This document shows, in pieces, positions 8,554 through 18,547 of a stretch of DNA of 64,000 bases. Below the pieces are notes generated by a model. The model made no database searches and was not told where the DNA came from. It worked only from the letters and a program-made list of their open reading frames with translations. This DNA comes from Sphingomonas sp. CCH10-B3. Lineage in GTDB: Bacteria; Pseudomonadota; Alphaproteobacteria; Sphingomonadales; Sphingomonadaceae. The position numbers and the translations under genes were made by a program. Location: positions 5,389 through 69,388 of the forward strand of contig NZ_LSIJ01000030.1 in NCBI RefSeq assembly GCF_001556185.1, read 5' to 3'. Within the stretch, counting starts at the first letter, position 1. Every line of letters starts with the position of its first letter.

Positions 8554-9006
8554 ATGCCGATGACCGATGAGGAACTGAAATTCGCGCTGGGCAATGAAGA
8601 GCCGCAGTACGGCGTGATCGTCGTCCAGCTGACGGCCGCCGACATTCCCCGGCTGCAGGCGCTGGCCGACGGGGGCGACGTGGCGCTTGCGAGCAAAGCG
8701 ATCTACGTCGCCAGCCTGCTCAAGGAAGACGCCGCGCATCAGATCGTCGCGCGCGCGGCCAAGAGCGGCAACGAGCTGCTCCGTGTCGCGTCGGCGACCG
8801 CGCTCCAGAACCTGCCGACGCTGGCGCGCGCGCAAGTTGCCGACACGCTGATCCAGGACCAGAATCCGAGCATATCGAAAATGGTGATCCGCGCGATCGA
8901 TGCGCCGACGCCGCAATTGCAGCAGCGGCTGCGCGACCTCGAGACCCGTAGCGCCATTCCCGAGCTCAAGGCGCTCGCGCGGCAGAAGCTCGACAACATC
9001 AACTGA
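8554..9006 (+). CDS. HEAT-repeat-like helical protein
   Basis: This 150-residue protein is predicted to be all-helical, with repeated Leu/Ala-rich helices of the PBS-lyase/HEAT style (for example ADIPRLQALADGGDVALASKA and SAIPELKALARQKLDNI). It lies between the protease fusion and the single-domain protein and is surely co-transcribed with them. It is likely an adaptor or scaffold; no catalytic residues are seen. Function unknown. Confidence 0.75.
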   Translation: MPMTDEELKFALGNEEPQYGVIVVQLTAADIPRLQALADGGDVALASKAIYVASLLKEDAAHQIVARAAKSGNELLRVASATALQNLPTLARAQVADTLIQDQNPSISKMVIRAIDAPTPQLQQRLRDLETRSAIPELKALARQKLDNIN

Positions 9007-9030
9007 TCGCAATTTGGAGGGAGGCAGATC

Positions 9031-9474
9031 ATGCTCGAACAAGCAATGTGGGCGCATGGCCACAGCATGGCCGTCGAGGTTCCCGCGAACCTCGTGTCGG
9101 AATGGCGCGCCGGATTTTTCATCCGCGTGGTGGGCCGGAAGAACAGCACCAACTGGTTTCACTTCGCGATCCCGACATCGGTGATCGTCAACGACAACCG
9201 GCTGCGGATCGATTCGGCGATGCTGCGCTTCCGCTCGGGCTCGACGCTGGCGGACGTGACCAACGTCCATGTCTTCGACGGCGAGAACCGGGTGTTTGCC
9301 GCCGACAATCTCAATCTGTCGCCCAATGCGCTGGGGTTTCAGCGCTTCACCTTGCCCAACAAGCCCGAAGTATTCTGGGGCGTGGGGGTGACGGTCGGGG
9401 TGCGCTTCACCGGCGCGACCGATGCTGCGAACACGATGGAATTCGCCGCCGCCGGGGTCGATTTCCTGCCCTGA
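9031..9474 (+). CDS. Stand-alone copy of the protease-associated N-terminal domain
   Basis: The 147-residue protein is nearly the same, at roughly 60% by eye, as residues 8-149 of the protein at 7579-8541. Shared blocks are WRAGFFIRVVG, TNWFHF, DSAMLR, VTNVHVFDGENR, FQRF and GVTVGVRF. An ATG preceded by GGAGGGAG is used. A free copy beside a protease-fused copy suggests tandem duplication, with one copy acting as inhibitor, partner or target-binding module. No signal peptide. Function unknown. Confidence 0.78.
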   Translation: MLEQAMWAHGHSMAVEVPANLVSEWRAGFFIRVVGRKNSTNWFHFAIPTSVIVNDNRLRIDSAMLRFRSGSTLADVTNVHVFDGENRVFAADNLNLSPNALGFQRFTLPNKPEVFWGVGVTVGVRFTGATDAANTMEFAAAGVDFLP

Positions 9475-10173
9475 TCAGGCGCCGAGCTGGCTCGCCAGAT
9501 CGGTGATGCTGGTGGCCGACCATTCCCAGTCCTGCGCGAAATGCGCGTCCGGGGCAGGGGCGCCGCCATATTCCATCGGGCGGGCGATGAAGGCGGTCTT
9601 TAGCCCCACCGCGCGGGCGGCGGCGAGGTCGCTGTGGTGCGCGGCGACGAGGCAGAGTTCGCCGGCTGCGATGCCGAGAATGTTTGCCGTGCCGAGGTAC
9701 GCGCCCGGCAGCGGCTTGTAGAGGCCGGTCGACTCCGCGCCGAGGATCGTGTCCCACGGAAGGCCCGCACGCCGGGCCATTGCCAGCGTCAGCGCGATAT
9801 TGCCGTTGGAGAGCGTGACGATCGGCGAGCGCGCCTTGATCCGCGTCAGCCCCGCCACCGCATCGGGCCACGGATCGAGCCGCCGCCACGCCATCGCCAG
9901 ATCGGCGCGAGTCGCCTCATCCACGTCTACTCCAAGTGCCGCGAGCAGATCGTCGAGCGTCTCGCGGTTGAGGATATCGAGCCGCGTATAGGGCCGCGCG
10001 CCGCTGCGGCAGGCCTCCATCGCGGGCTGGTAGCGCGCGCGCCACTGGTCGGCGAAGCTGTGTGGATCGATGCCGGTATCCACTAGCAGGGGAGCGGCCT
10101 CGCGCGCGATGCTGGTGCGCCAGTCGACGACGGTGCCGAATACGTCGAACGCGAAAACCTTGACCTCGGACAT
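9475..10173 (-). CDS. HAD-superfamily hydrolase, L-2-haloacid dehalogenase type II-like
   Basis: The 232-residue protein has motif I FDVFGTVVDW with nucleophile D10, motif II VTLSNGN, the Lys of TGLYKPLPGAY and the acidic AAHHSDLAAA motif near the end. This matches the type II haloacid dehalogenase layout. Many members hydrolyse other small phosphates or halo-acids, so the substrate is open. It is convergent with the preceding gene; the stop codons abut. Confidence 0.88.
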   Translation of the reverse strand: MSEVKVFAFDVFGTVVDWRTSIAREAAPLLVDTGIDPHSFADQWRARYQPAMEACRSGARPYTRLDILNRETLDDLLAALGVDVDEATRADLAMAWRRLDPWPDAVAGLTRIKARSPIVTLSNGNIALTLAMARRAGLPWDTILGAESTGLYKPLPGAYLGTANILGIAAGELCLVAAHHSDLAAARAVGLKTAFIARPMEYGGAPAPDAHFAQDWEWSATSITDLASQLGA

Positions 10174-10237
10174 GATCGGCTCTCCAACTGTGGTGCATAG
10201 GGCACGTCGCTGCTTCCAAGGGCGCGGTCAACGGGGG

Positions 10238-11941
10238 ATGATGATGGCGACGACACCGCGCGGCGGGCTGTGGATGGTGGTGCTGGGACTGATCCTGGCG
10301 ATCGGCGGCGCCTTCTGGGCATCTTCGGTGCAGACCAGCGGCGGCGTGTCGGTCCGCGATATCCGCTTCGCGGCCACCGGCGGCAAGACGATGAGCGCAT
10401 TGCTCTATGTGCCGCCGGGCGCGAGCGCACAGGCCAAGGCGCCGGGCATCCTCGCGGTCCACGGCTACATCAATTCACGCGAGACGCAGGATGCCTTTGC
10501 GATCGAATTCGCGCGGCGCGGTTATGTCGTGCTGGCGATGGACCAGCGCGGCCATGGCTATAGCGACGGCCCGGCCTATGCCGATGGTTTCGGCGGGCCG
10601 GCGGGGCTTGCCTATCTGCGCTCGCTGCCGATGGTCGATACCGCCAATATCGGGCTGGAGGGGCACAGCATGGGCGGCTGGACGGTACTCGCCGCCGCTG
10701 CCGCGATGCCCGATGCTTACAAGGCGATCCTGCTCGAAGGGTCGTCGACCGGTGCGCCCTTTGCGAAGGAAGGCAGCCCGAACTGGCCGCGCAACCTCGG
10801 CCTCGTCTTCAGCCAGTATGACGAATTCTCTAAGCTGATGTGGGGCGTCGACAAGGCCCGCGACATCGGCACGTCGGCCAAGCTGAAGGCCGTGTTCGGC
10901 ACGACCGAGACGATCGTGCCGCGCAAGCTCTATGGCTCGATCGCCGATGGCACCGCGCGGGTGCTGGCGACGCCGGCGGTGACGCATCCCGGCGACCATA
11001 TCTCGCCCGAGGCGGTGGCGCGCGCGATCGACTGGTTCTCGGTGACGCTGAAAGGCGCCAAGCCGATCCCGTCCGACGATCAGATCTGGTTCGGCAAAGA
11101 GCTGGGCACTGGTTTGGGTTTGGTCGGGTTCGTGCTGGTAGTGCTCGGCACGTTTGACCTGTTGCTCGGCGTCCCGGCGTTCGCACGTCTGCGCGCCGAG
11201 CCGGTGGCGGGCAGCGCGCGGCGAGACGGCAAGTGGCGCACCGCCTTCCTGCAGACCGCTTTCCTGCCGATGCTGACGTTCTTCCCTTGCTTCATCGCGG
11301 TGTTCCTGCTGGTGCAGCCCAACCCGGTGCTGCCGCAGACGGTGAGCACGCAAGTGGCGCTGTGGCTTCTGGTGGGGGCGGCGGTCAGTTACTGGATCGG
11401 GCGCGGGGCGCGCGTTGGGCCGCAGTCGGACTGGGGCCGCTCGATCGCGATTGCAGCGCTTAGCACGGCGGCGGGCTATGCGCTGCTGCTGGTCGTCGAC
11501 CGGCTGTTCGTCACCGATTTCCGGCTGTGGGTGGTCGCCATCAAGCTGCCGAGCGTGCAGCAATTGCTGATCGCGGCCATTTACGTCGTGCCGATCACTT
11601 TCGGCTTCGTCGCGGCGATGCGGACTCTGACTGGACGGCTGACGGTGAAGGGCGACGGCTGGCTCGCGCAATATGGCTGGGCGAAGGCAGCGATGGTGCT
11701 CGGCATCGTGCTGCTGCTCGCGGTCGATTACGGCGTGCTCTTCGCGACCGGGCAATTGCCGACCGCGTTCGACCCGCTGACGACGGTGATCGCGATCCAG
11801 TTCGTCGTGCTGCTGCCGGTGATCGCCGCGATCGGCATCTTCACTTGGCGGCGCACCGGCAGCCACCGGCCGGGCGCGGTGCTGATCGGGTTGCTGGTGA
11901 CGCTCTACACCGTGGCGGGGACGGCGACGCAGGGCTGGTAA
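10238..11941 (+). CDS. Membrane-anchored alpha/beta hydrolase with a C-terminal polytopic membrane domain
   Basis: The protein has about 567 residues. One N-terminal membrane segment (about residues 11-30) precedes an alpha/beta hydrolase domain with the nucleophile elbow GHSMGGW (S144), a plausible acid/His pair (VTHPGDHIS) and MDQRGHGYSDGP. From about residue 290 onward there are about eight hydrophobic helices. Three consecutive ATGs (10238, 10241, 10244) follow GGGGG; 10244 has the best spacing. The hydrolase is likely exported and acts on esters or peptides at the envelope. The fusion to a multi-helix domain is unusual, and its role is unknown. Confidence 0.78.
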   Translation: MMMATTPRGGLWMVVLGLILAIGGAFWASSVQTSGGVSVRDIRFAATGGKTMSALLYVPPGASAQAKAPGILAVHGYINSRETQDAFAIEFARRGYVVLAMDQRGHGYSDGPAYADGFGGPAGLAYLRSLPMVDTANIGLEGHSMGGWTVLAAAAAMPDAYKAILLEGSSTGAPFAKEGSPNWPRNLGLVFSQYDEFSKLMWGVDKARDIGTSAKLKAVFGTTETIVPRKLYGSIADGTARVLATPAVTHPGDHISPEAVARAIDWFSVTLKGAKPIPSDDQIWFGKELGTGLGLVGFVLVVLGTFDLLLGVPAFARLRAEPVAGSARRDGKWRTAFLQTAFLPMLTFFPCFIAVFLLVQPNPVLPQTVSTQVALWLLVGAAVSYWIGRGARVGPQSDWGRSIAIAALSTAAGYALLLVVDRLFVTDFRLWVVAIKLPSVQQLLIAAIYVVPITFGFVAAMRTLTGRLTVKGDGWLAQYGWAKAAMVLGIVLLLAVDYGVLFATGQLPTAFDPLTTVIAIQFVVLLPVIAAIGIFTWRRTGSHRPGAVLIGLLVTLYTVAGTATQGW

Positions 11942-11970
11942 AGGGCGCTGCCATTTGCCAAGGCGCGCGC

Positions 11971-12816
11971 ATGAGCTTTGCCCTGCCCGGAGTCGATCTC
12001 GACGCGTTCGTCGCAGCCACTTTGGCCGAGGATCTGGGGCAGGTGGGCGACATCACCTCGGCTGCCGTCATCCCGGCCGACGCGCGCTTCACCGGCGTGA
12101 TGGACAGCCGCGATCCGATTGTGGTGGCGGGGCTGGGGATTGCTGAGGCCTTCTTCCGCGCGCTCGACCCCGAGGTGCGGATTGAGGCGCTGGTCGCTGA
12201 TGGTGACAAGGTCGCGGCGGGCACTGATCTGCTGCGACTGGAGGGGAAAGCGCGCGCGCTGCTGACGGCGGAACGCTCGGCGCTCAACACGGTGCAGCAT
12301 CTGTCGGGCATCGCAACAATGACGCGCGGCTATGTCGAGGCGATTGCGGGGACCGGCGCCACCTTGCTCGACACGCGCAAGACGATCCCCGGGCTGCGCG
12401 TGCTGGAGAAATATGCGACCCGCATGGGCGGCGCGACCAATCACCGCATGGGGCTGTGGGATGCGGCGATGATCAAGGACAATCACGTCGCGGTGGCGGG
12501 CTCGGTCGGCGAAGCGGTGCGGCGCGCGGTCGCGGCGGGGATCGAACGCATCATCGTTGAGGTCGACCGGATCGACCAGATCGCCCCTGCGCTCGACGCT
12601 GGCGCCACCCATCTGCTGCTCGACAATATGCCGCCGCCGGTGCTGCGTGAGGCGGTCGCGCTGGTCGCCGGGCGCGTGCCGACCGAGGCCTCGGGGGGCG
12701 TGCGGCTCGACACGATCCGCGCGATTGCGGAGACGGGCGTCACCTTCATCAGCGTCGGGCGGCTAACGCAAAGCGCGCCCGCCGCCGACATCGGTCTCGA
12801 TTTTTCAGCCGCTTGA
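11971..12816 (+). CDS. nadC: Nicotinate-nucleotide pyrophosphorylase (carboxylating), quinolinate phosphoribosyltransferase
   Basis: The 281-residue enzyme joins quinolinate and PRPP to give nicotinate mononucleotide in de novo NAD synthesis. Motifs include LAEDLGQVGDITS, LLTAERSALNTVQHLSGIAT, LLDTRKTIPGLR, KYATRMGGATNHRMGLWDAAMIKDNHV, and the C-terminal EASGGVRLDTIRAIAETGVTFIS. The ATG at 11971 follows AAGG. The length and all motifs are as expected for the family. Confidence 0.97.
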   Translation: MSFALPGVDLDAFVAATLAEDLGQVGDITSAAVIPADARFTGVMDSRDPIVVAGLGIAEAFFRALDPEVRIEALVADGDKVAAGTDLLRLEGKARALLTAERSALNTVQHLSGIATMTRGYVEAIAGTGATLLDTRKTIPGLRVLEKYATRMGGATNHRMGLWDAAMIKDNHVAVAGSVGEAVRRAVAAGIERIIVEVDRIDQIAPALDAGATHLLLDNMPPPVLREAVALVAGRVPTEASGGVRLDTIRAIAETGVTFISVGRLTQSAPAADIGLDFSAA

Positions 12817-12864
12817 GCCGCGCGAGCCGGGCGCTATGATGCGGCAACACTAAGGGGAACTACC

Positions 12865-13299
12865 ATGGACCGGCCCGCATCGATCGTTCGCTTCGAACAA
12901 TTTTATCTCGGCCATATCGTGGTCGGGCTGGTGGGGTCGTCGATCGCCCTGTTCGGCAGCGACAATCCGGCGCTGGCGCAGGCCAATGAGACCGTCGGCC
13001 CGTGGCTGTTGCCCGCGACGCTCGGGCTGGGGGTGCTGACCCAAGCGCTGCTCTGGTATTTCATCAGCCGCAAGGGGGCAGTGGTCGCGAAATGGATTCT
13101 CGTGGCGCTGACCGCGCTTAACTTGCTTGGCGCCATGTTTCTGCTGTTCGGGCTGGTGACCGGCTTTGGCGCCGAATCGCGCAGCCTCGTCGGCACGCTT
13201 TGCAGCCTAGGCGCCTCGGCATTGCTGATCGCGGCGGTCGCCATGATGTTCCGGCCCGACACCCCCGCCTGGTTCGGTGAAGCGGCGCCCGCAGCGTGA
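12865..13299 (+). CDS. Small four-helix membrane protein
   Basis: The 144-residue protein has about four hydrophobic segments (residues about 15-32, 46-66, 75-98, 108-128) and short charged loops. AAGGGGA precedes the ATG. Its TGA overlaps the GTG start of the RNase T2 gene, so the two are coupled. I do not recognise the family. Confidence 0.75.
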   Translation: MDRPASIVRFEQFYLGHIVVGLVGSSIALFGSDNPALAQANETVGPWLLPATLGLGVLTQALLWYFISRKGAVVAKWILVALTALNLLGAMFLLFGLVTGFGAESRSLVGTLCSLGASALLIAAVAMMFRPDTPAWFGEAAPAA

Positions 13300-14012
13300 T
13301 CCGCCTCGCGCTTACACTCGCCGCGCTTGCGCTGCCGTCCTTGGCGCAGGCGCAGGCCTATAGCTGCGCCGTCCCGGCCAAGCTGCCGCGCCCGCGTCCC
13401 GATTTGCCGACGCCAGCACAGCCCAAGCGCGTGGTGCCGATCGGCGGCTATACGCTCGCGATCTCTTGGGCCGCGCAATATTGCCATAACAACGGCAGCG
13501 ACGCGTCGGCCAAGTTCGAATGCGGCAGCGGCAATCGCTTCGGCTTCACGCTGCACGGGCTGTGGCCCGATGGTGAGGGCCCCGAATGGCCGCAATATTG
13601 CCGCGCGACGGGCATCGTTCCCGCGCCGGTGATCCGTGGTCAGCTCTGCGCCACCCCTTCGGCGCAGCTCATCCAGCATGAATGGGCCAAGCACGGGACC
13701 TGCATGAGCCGGACCCCCGCCGACTATTTCGCCAGGTCGTCGCGCCTTTATACGGCGCTCCGCTATCCCGACATGGTGGCGCTGTCGCGGCGCGATGGCC
13801 TGACCGCTGGCGATGTCGCCAAGGCGGTGGCAGGCGCCAACCGCGGCATGGCCGCCGACATGATGCGGATCACCGCCAATAAATCGGGCTGGCTTGAAGA
13901 GGTCTGGCTCTGTCTCGACAAACAGTTCCGCTACGCGACCTGCCCGGCGCACCAGGGCGGGCTGGCGGCGGACGCGCCGATCAAGATCTGGCGGGGGGCT
14001 TCACGTCGATAG
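13296..14012 (+). CDS. Secreted ribonuclease T2-family protein
   Basis: The 238-residue protein begins with a Sec signal peptide (cleavage near AQA). It has both RNase T2 active-site blocks: CAS I FTLHGLWPDG and CAS II HEWAKHGTC, with the two catalytic His and the Glu/Lys. Eight or more Cys residues suggest disulfides. It probably degrades RNA in the periplasm or medium. The start is GTG at 13296, overlapping the upstream stop. The 3' end overlaps the convergent DUF4112 gene by 32 bases. Confidence 0.93.
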   Translation: MIRLALTLAALALPSLAQAQAYSCAVPAKLPRPRPDLPTPAQPKRVVPIGGYTLAISWAAQYCHNNGSDASAKFECGSGNRFGFTLHGLWPDGEGPEWPQYCRATGIVPAPVIRGQLCATPSAQLIQHEWAKHGTCMSRTPADYFARSSRLYTALRYPDMVALSRRDGLTAGDVAKAVAGANRGMAADMMRITANKSGWLEEVWLCLDKQFRYATCPAHQGGLAADAPIKIWRGASRR

Positions 14013-14436
14013 TCACGCTCGCCGGATGATGCTTGTCGAGGTGGCGTTTGATGATCTTCAGGTTGCGCGTGTTCGACCGGAAGAAGAAATCGGGGATCGC
14101 GCCGACGAACGGGATCAGCCCCAGCCCGAAGTCGATGCCCACATTCGCCGCCATCCGTGTCATCTGCCAGCGCGACATGCCGAGATTGCGCGCTTCCCAA
14201 ATCATATAGGCGCCCATCGCGGCGGCGACTGCGTCGCCCGCTACCGGCACCAGATCGAGAATTACGTCGAGCCCGATCCGGCGATTGAGCCCGGGGATTT
14301 TGACCAGCCCTTCCATCAGATGTTCGAGCGCCTCAACGCGCTGCCGCACCGACGTGGGGTCGTCCTTCAGTGCCAGCGCCTCGGCGAACCGGGCGACGGT
14401 TTCGGGATCGATGCGGGACGTGCGACCGGTCATCAT
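13981..14436 (-). CDS. DUF4112 domain-containing membrane protein
   Basis: The 151-residue protein matches DUF4112: an N-terminal charged helix, the block GLDVILDLVPVAGDAVAAAMGAY, then NVGIDFGLGLIPFVGAIPDFFF, which form amphipathic or re-entrant hydrophobic segments, and a basic tail. Function unknown. It overlaps the binding-protein gene upstream by ATGA, so they form an operon. Confidence 0.85.
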   Translation of the reverse strand: MMTGRTSRIDPETVARFAEALALKDDPTSVRQRVEALEHLMEGLVKIPGLNRRIGLDVILDLVPVAGDAVAAAMGAYMIWEARNLGMSRWQMTRMAANVGIDFGLGLIPFVGAIPDFFFRSNTRNLKIIKRHLDKHHPASVTIDVKPPARS

Positions 14437-15899
14437 TGCCTCTCGTTACGCAGCGCATTCAACGAATGCCACGCGCGGCTGTTCCCCTGCCATTTCGCCA
14501 GCCGCAGCGCGACCAGGCTCCAGCGCAGCGGCCGCGCGATCGGGATATAGGCACCGTCCTCGGTCAGTGCCACATCGGCCTCCGCCAGCCGTGCCGACCG
14601 GCTCGCCATATCGGGTGCATCGCGCGCTGCGTCGATCTTGGCGGCGACATCGGGACTGCACGGCTGGCATGCGGTGCCGAGGTACCATCGCGCGCTGTCA
14701 TAGGGGGCAACCGCATCGATCAGCCGAAGGTCGGCATTGGCGTTGATGGGCACGCGCTGGGGCTCGATCCCGATCGAGCGCAGCGACGCGCCGACGAAGC
14801 CGAACAGGATCGTCGCACCCGGTCCCTTGGGCAGGGCGATCCGCAGCACCGGTGGGCCGTCATGCTCGGCGTGCCAGCGCGCGACGCGGGCGCGGGCCCC
14901 TTCGCGTCGCGCCGCCGGGTCGAGCTTCACCCAGCTCGGCACGGTTGGCGAACTTCCCGAATCAAGCTTTTCGGGCAGCAGCCGCTCATCGGCGGTCCAG
15001 CCCGGCGCATAGGCGGCAACCAGTGCGGCGCGGTCGATCGCCTGCGCGACCGCGAGCCGGTTCTGGACATCTCCGAGGAAACCGTCGCGATTGACGACGG
15101 CAAGGCCGAACAACCCCGCTGCAGGGTCGATGCGCAGATTGGCGGGCGCAACCGACACGCTTGCCAGCAGCGGCCAGTCAAGAAAGCTGCCGCCCGTCAC
15201 CATGTCCGATTCGCGCGCGATGAAGCGCAGAATCGCGCGCGAGGCGCGCTCGCCATAAAGCTGGACCGACTGCTCCGGGCCGGGCTCTTCAATGTCCTGC
15301 GCCGCCGCGCGTACCGGATCAAACGCCGGGCGCAGCATCACCCAATTGCGACCGCGCGCGCGGACACGAAACGGGCCGCTGCCCGCGGGGGGATGAAGCT
15401 TGAACATCGCCAGTTCGGGCTGCGCAAACAGCTTCAGCAAATCGGGGCGCGGTCGCGACAGGCGGATTTCGATGACTTCGGGCGTCATTTCGACAACTTC
15501 GTCGATCGCGGTCAGGAACGGCCGCAGCGGGTTGCGCGACTCGCGCCCGATCGTCCGCTTCAGGATCGCGACGACATCGGCGGCCTGCACGCGCTTGCCA
15601 TCGCTCCATTCGGCGTCGCGCAGCCGGAAGACATAGCTGAGGCCATTGTCGAGCACCGTCCAGCGCTCGGCGAGCCCTGGTGCGATCTGGCCGCTGGCAT
15701 CGAAGCGGACGAGGCCTTGCGCGATCGAATCGGTCATCAGTCGTGATGGCAGGTCCGCCGTACCGCGCGCCGGATCAATCAGCACAGGCGGCTTGCCGAT
15801 CGCGCTGACGATCACCGGACCGCGATCGGCGCGGCGGTCGCACCCCGCCACCGCAAGCAGGATAGCGGCGAGGGAGAGGGCAGGGCGGAATCGGCGCAT
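14433..15899 (-). CDS. ABC transporter substrate-binding lipoprotein, family 5 (peptide/nickel type)
   Basis: The 488-residue protein has a lipoprotein signal with lipobox LAVAGC (C20). It shows the SBP_bac_5 fold signatures: LAERWTVLDNGLSYVFRLRDAEWSDGKRVQAADVV and, later, the Asn-Arg-containing domain that closes over the ligand. No permease or ATPase genes are adjacent, so it is an orphan binding protein. It is co-transcribed with the DUF4112 gene. Ligand unknown, peptides by family. Confidence 0.85.
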   Translation of the reverse strand: MRRFRPALSLAAILLAVAGCDRRADRGPVIVSAIGKPPVLIDPARGTADLPSRLMTDSIAQGLVRFDASGQIAPGLAERWTVLDNGLSYVFRLRDAEWSDGKRVQAADVVAILKRTIGRESRNPLRPFLTAIDEVVEMTPEVIEIRLSRPRPDLLKLFAQPELAMFKLHPPAGSGPFRVRARGRNWVMLRPAFDPVRAAAQDIEEPGPEQSVQLYGERASRAILRFIARESDMVTGGSFLDWPLLASVSVAPANLRIDPAAGLFGLAVVNRDGFLGDVQNRLAVAQAIDRAALVAAYAPGWTADERLLPEKLDSGSSPTVPSWVKLDPAARREGARARVARWHAEHDGPPVLRIALPKGPGATILFGFVGASLRSIGIEPQRVPINANADLRLIDAVAPYDSARWYLGTACQPCSPDVAAKIDAARDAPDMASRSARLAEADVALTEDGAYIPIARPLRWSLVALRLAKWQGNSRAWHSLNALRNERQ

Positions 15900-15935
15900 C
15901 GCGGTTCTAATGCCACGCGGGCGCGCCCGGGGCTA

Positions 15936-16021
15936 TGGTGCGGACGGCGGGACTTGAACCCGCATTTCCATAGGAAGACAGATTTTAAGTCTGCTGCGTC
16001 TACCGATTTCGCCACGTCCGC
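15936..16021 (-). tRNA. tRNA-Leu (anticodon TAA)
   Basis: The 86-nt gene has a GCGGACG/CGTCCGC acceptor stem, an encoded CCA at its 3' end, a long variable arm typical of class II tRNAs, a TTCAAGT T-loop and anticodon TAA in loop CTTAAAA. Confidence 0.95.
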
Positions 16022-16078
16022 GGCGCGGCAACGCAAGCCCAGCCGCGCGGCGGCGTCAAGCGGTGACGCGCACGCCGA

Positions 16079-16357
16079 CTACATGTTGAGCCGCTGGCGC
16101 ATTTCCTTGCCGGGCTTGAAATAGGGCACGCGCTTCGCGCTGACATCGACAAGGTCGCCGGTGCGCGGGTTGCGGCCGGTGCGCGCGCTGCGCGCCCGCG
16201 TGCTGAAGGCGCCGAAGCCGCGCAGTTCGACGCGACCATCGGCAGCGAGCTGCGCCGAAATTTCATCGAAGAAAGTGGCGACGATGGCCTCGATATCGCG
16301 TGGGGTGAGGTCGCGATTTTCCGCGACCAAACGTTGAACCAACTCCGACCGAATCAT
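16079..16357 (-). CDS. ihfB: Integration host factor subunit beta
   Basis: The 92-residue DNABII protein starts [10 protein letters not shown], with the DNA-intercalating arm region [27 protein letters not shown]. With IhfA it bends DNA in recombination, replication and promoter control. The ATG at 16357 follows GGAGG. It lies directly downstream of rpsA, its normal alphaproteobacterial neighbour, with a hairpin terminator between. Confidence 0.95.
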   Translation of the reverse strand: MIRSELVQRLVAENRDLTPRDIEAIVATFFDEISAQLAADGRVELRGFGAFSTRARSARTGRNPRTGDLVDVSAKRVPYFKPGKEMRQRLNM

Positions 16358-16477
16358 GTGCGCCTCCCCGCAATCCCTACGAGTGACGGCTATCATTCGA
16401 GTTAGACTCGCCCCCTGATAACGCTGTCACTCACCTCACACAGGTTTAAGCCCTACATATGGCACTGTAAAAGCCAT

Positions 16478-16509
16478 AAATGGGGCGACAGCGTACCATC
16501 GCCCCATTT
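16478..16509 (-). terminator. Hairpin after rpsA
   Basis: An 11-bp perfect stem (AAATGGGGCGA at 16478-16488 with its complement at 16499-16509) and a 10-nt loop begin 10 bases past the rpsA stop. On the minus strand a CTTTTA tract follows about 4 bases later. It is a likely intrinsic terminator or partial terminator between rpsA and ihfB. Confidence 0.65.
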
Positions 16510-16518
16510 TGGGTATCA

Positions 16519-18249
<1,731 letters not shown>

Positions 18250-18380
18250 AAAGTGTCGTAATCCCAAGTCAGTTTCCGGCCAGCCGGTTGTCTCCGGCGG
18301 TCTTTGGCCATGTTGCCGCGACGGCCGAATGCCGGGCGCAGCATCCCGGGGACGGGCGACGCGGAAGAGCCTAGACGCAC

Positions 18381-18418
18381 AAAAGCGAAAAGGGCGCAGG
18401 AGTGCAGGACTCCGCGCC
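18381..18418 (-). terminator. Hairpin with T-tract in the rpsA leader
   Basis: The stem pairs GGCGC-A-GGAGT (18393-18403) with ACTCC-GCGCC (18409-18418), loop GCAGG. On the minus strand it is followed by CTTTTCGCTTTT. It lies about 140 bases upstream of the rpsA ATG, in the region that separates cmk from rpsA. It could end read-through from cmk or attenuate rpsA transcription. Confidence 0.55.
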
Positions 18419-18547
18419 TTCTTCCGCGAGCACCTGCCCGCTGGACGGGGGCGCCATAGCGCATAGGGGGCAGCGAGGCAAGGCGCGGCGGTTGCCGCGG
18501 CGGCGGGCTTGTCTATAGCGGCTTTGGTCTTGCGGAAGGGAAGCGAC

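Noticed and set aside
10475..11866. Minus-strand 463-residue frame opposite the hydrolase
   Set aside because: Antisense shadow of a gene with intact motifs; sequence is His/Arg/Gln-rich without domain features.
14370..15746. Plus-strand frame opposite the binding lipoprotein
   Set aside because: Antisense shadow; the minus-strand gene has a lipobox and family signature.
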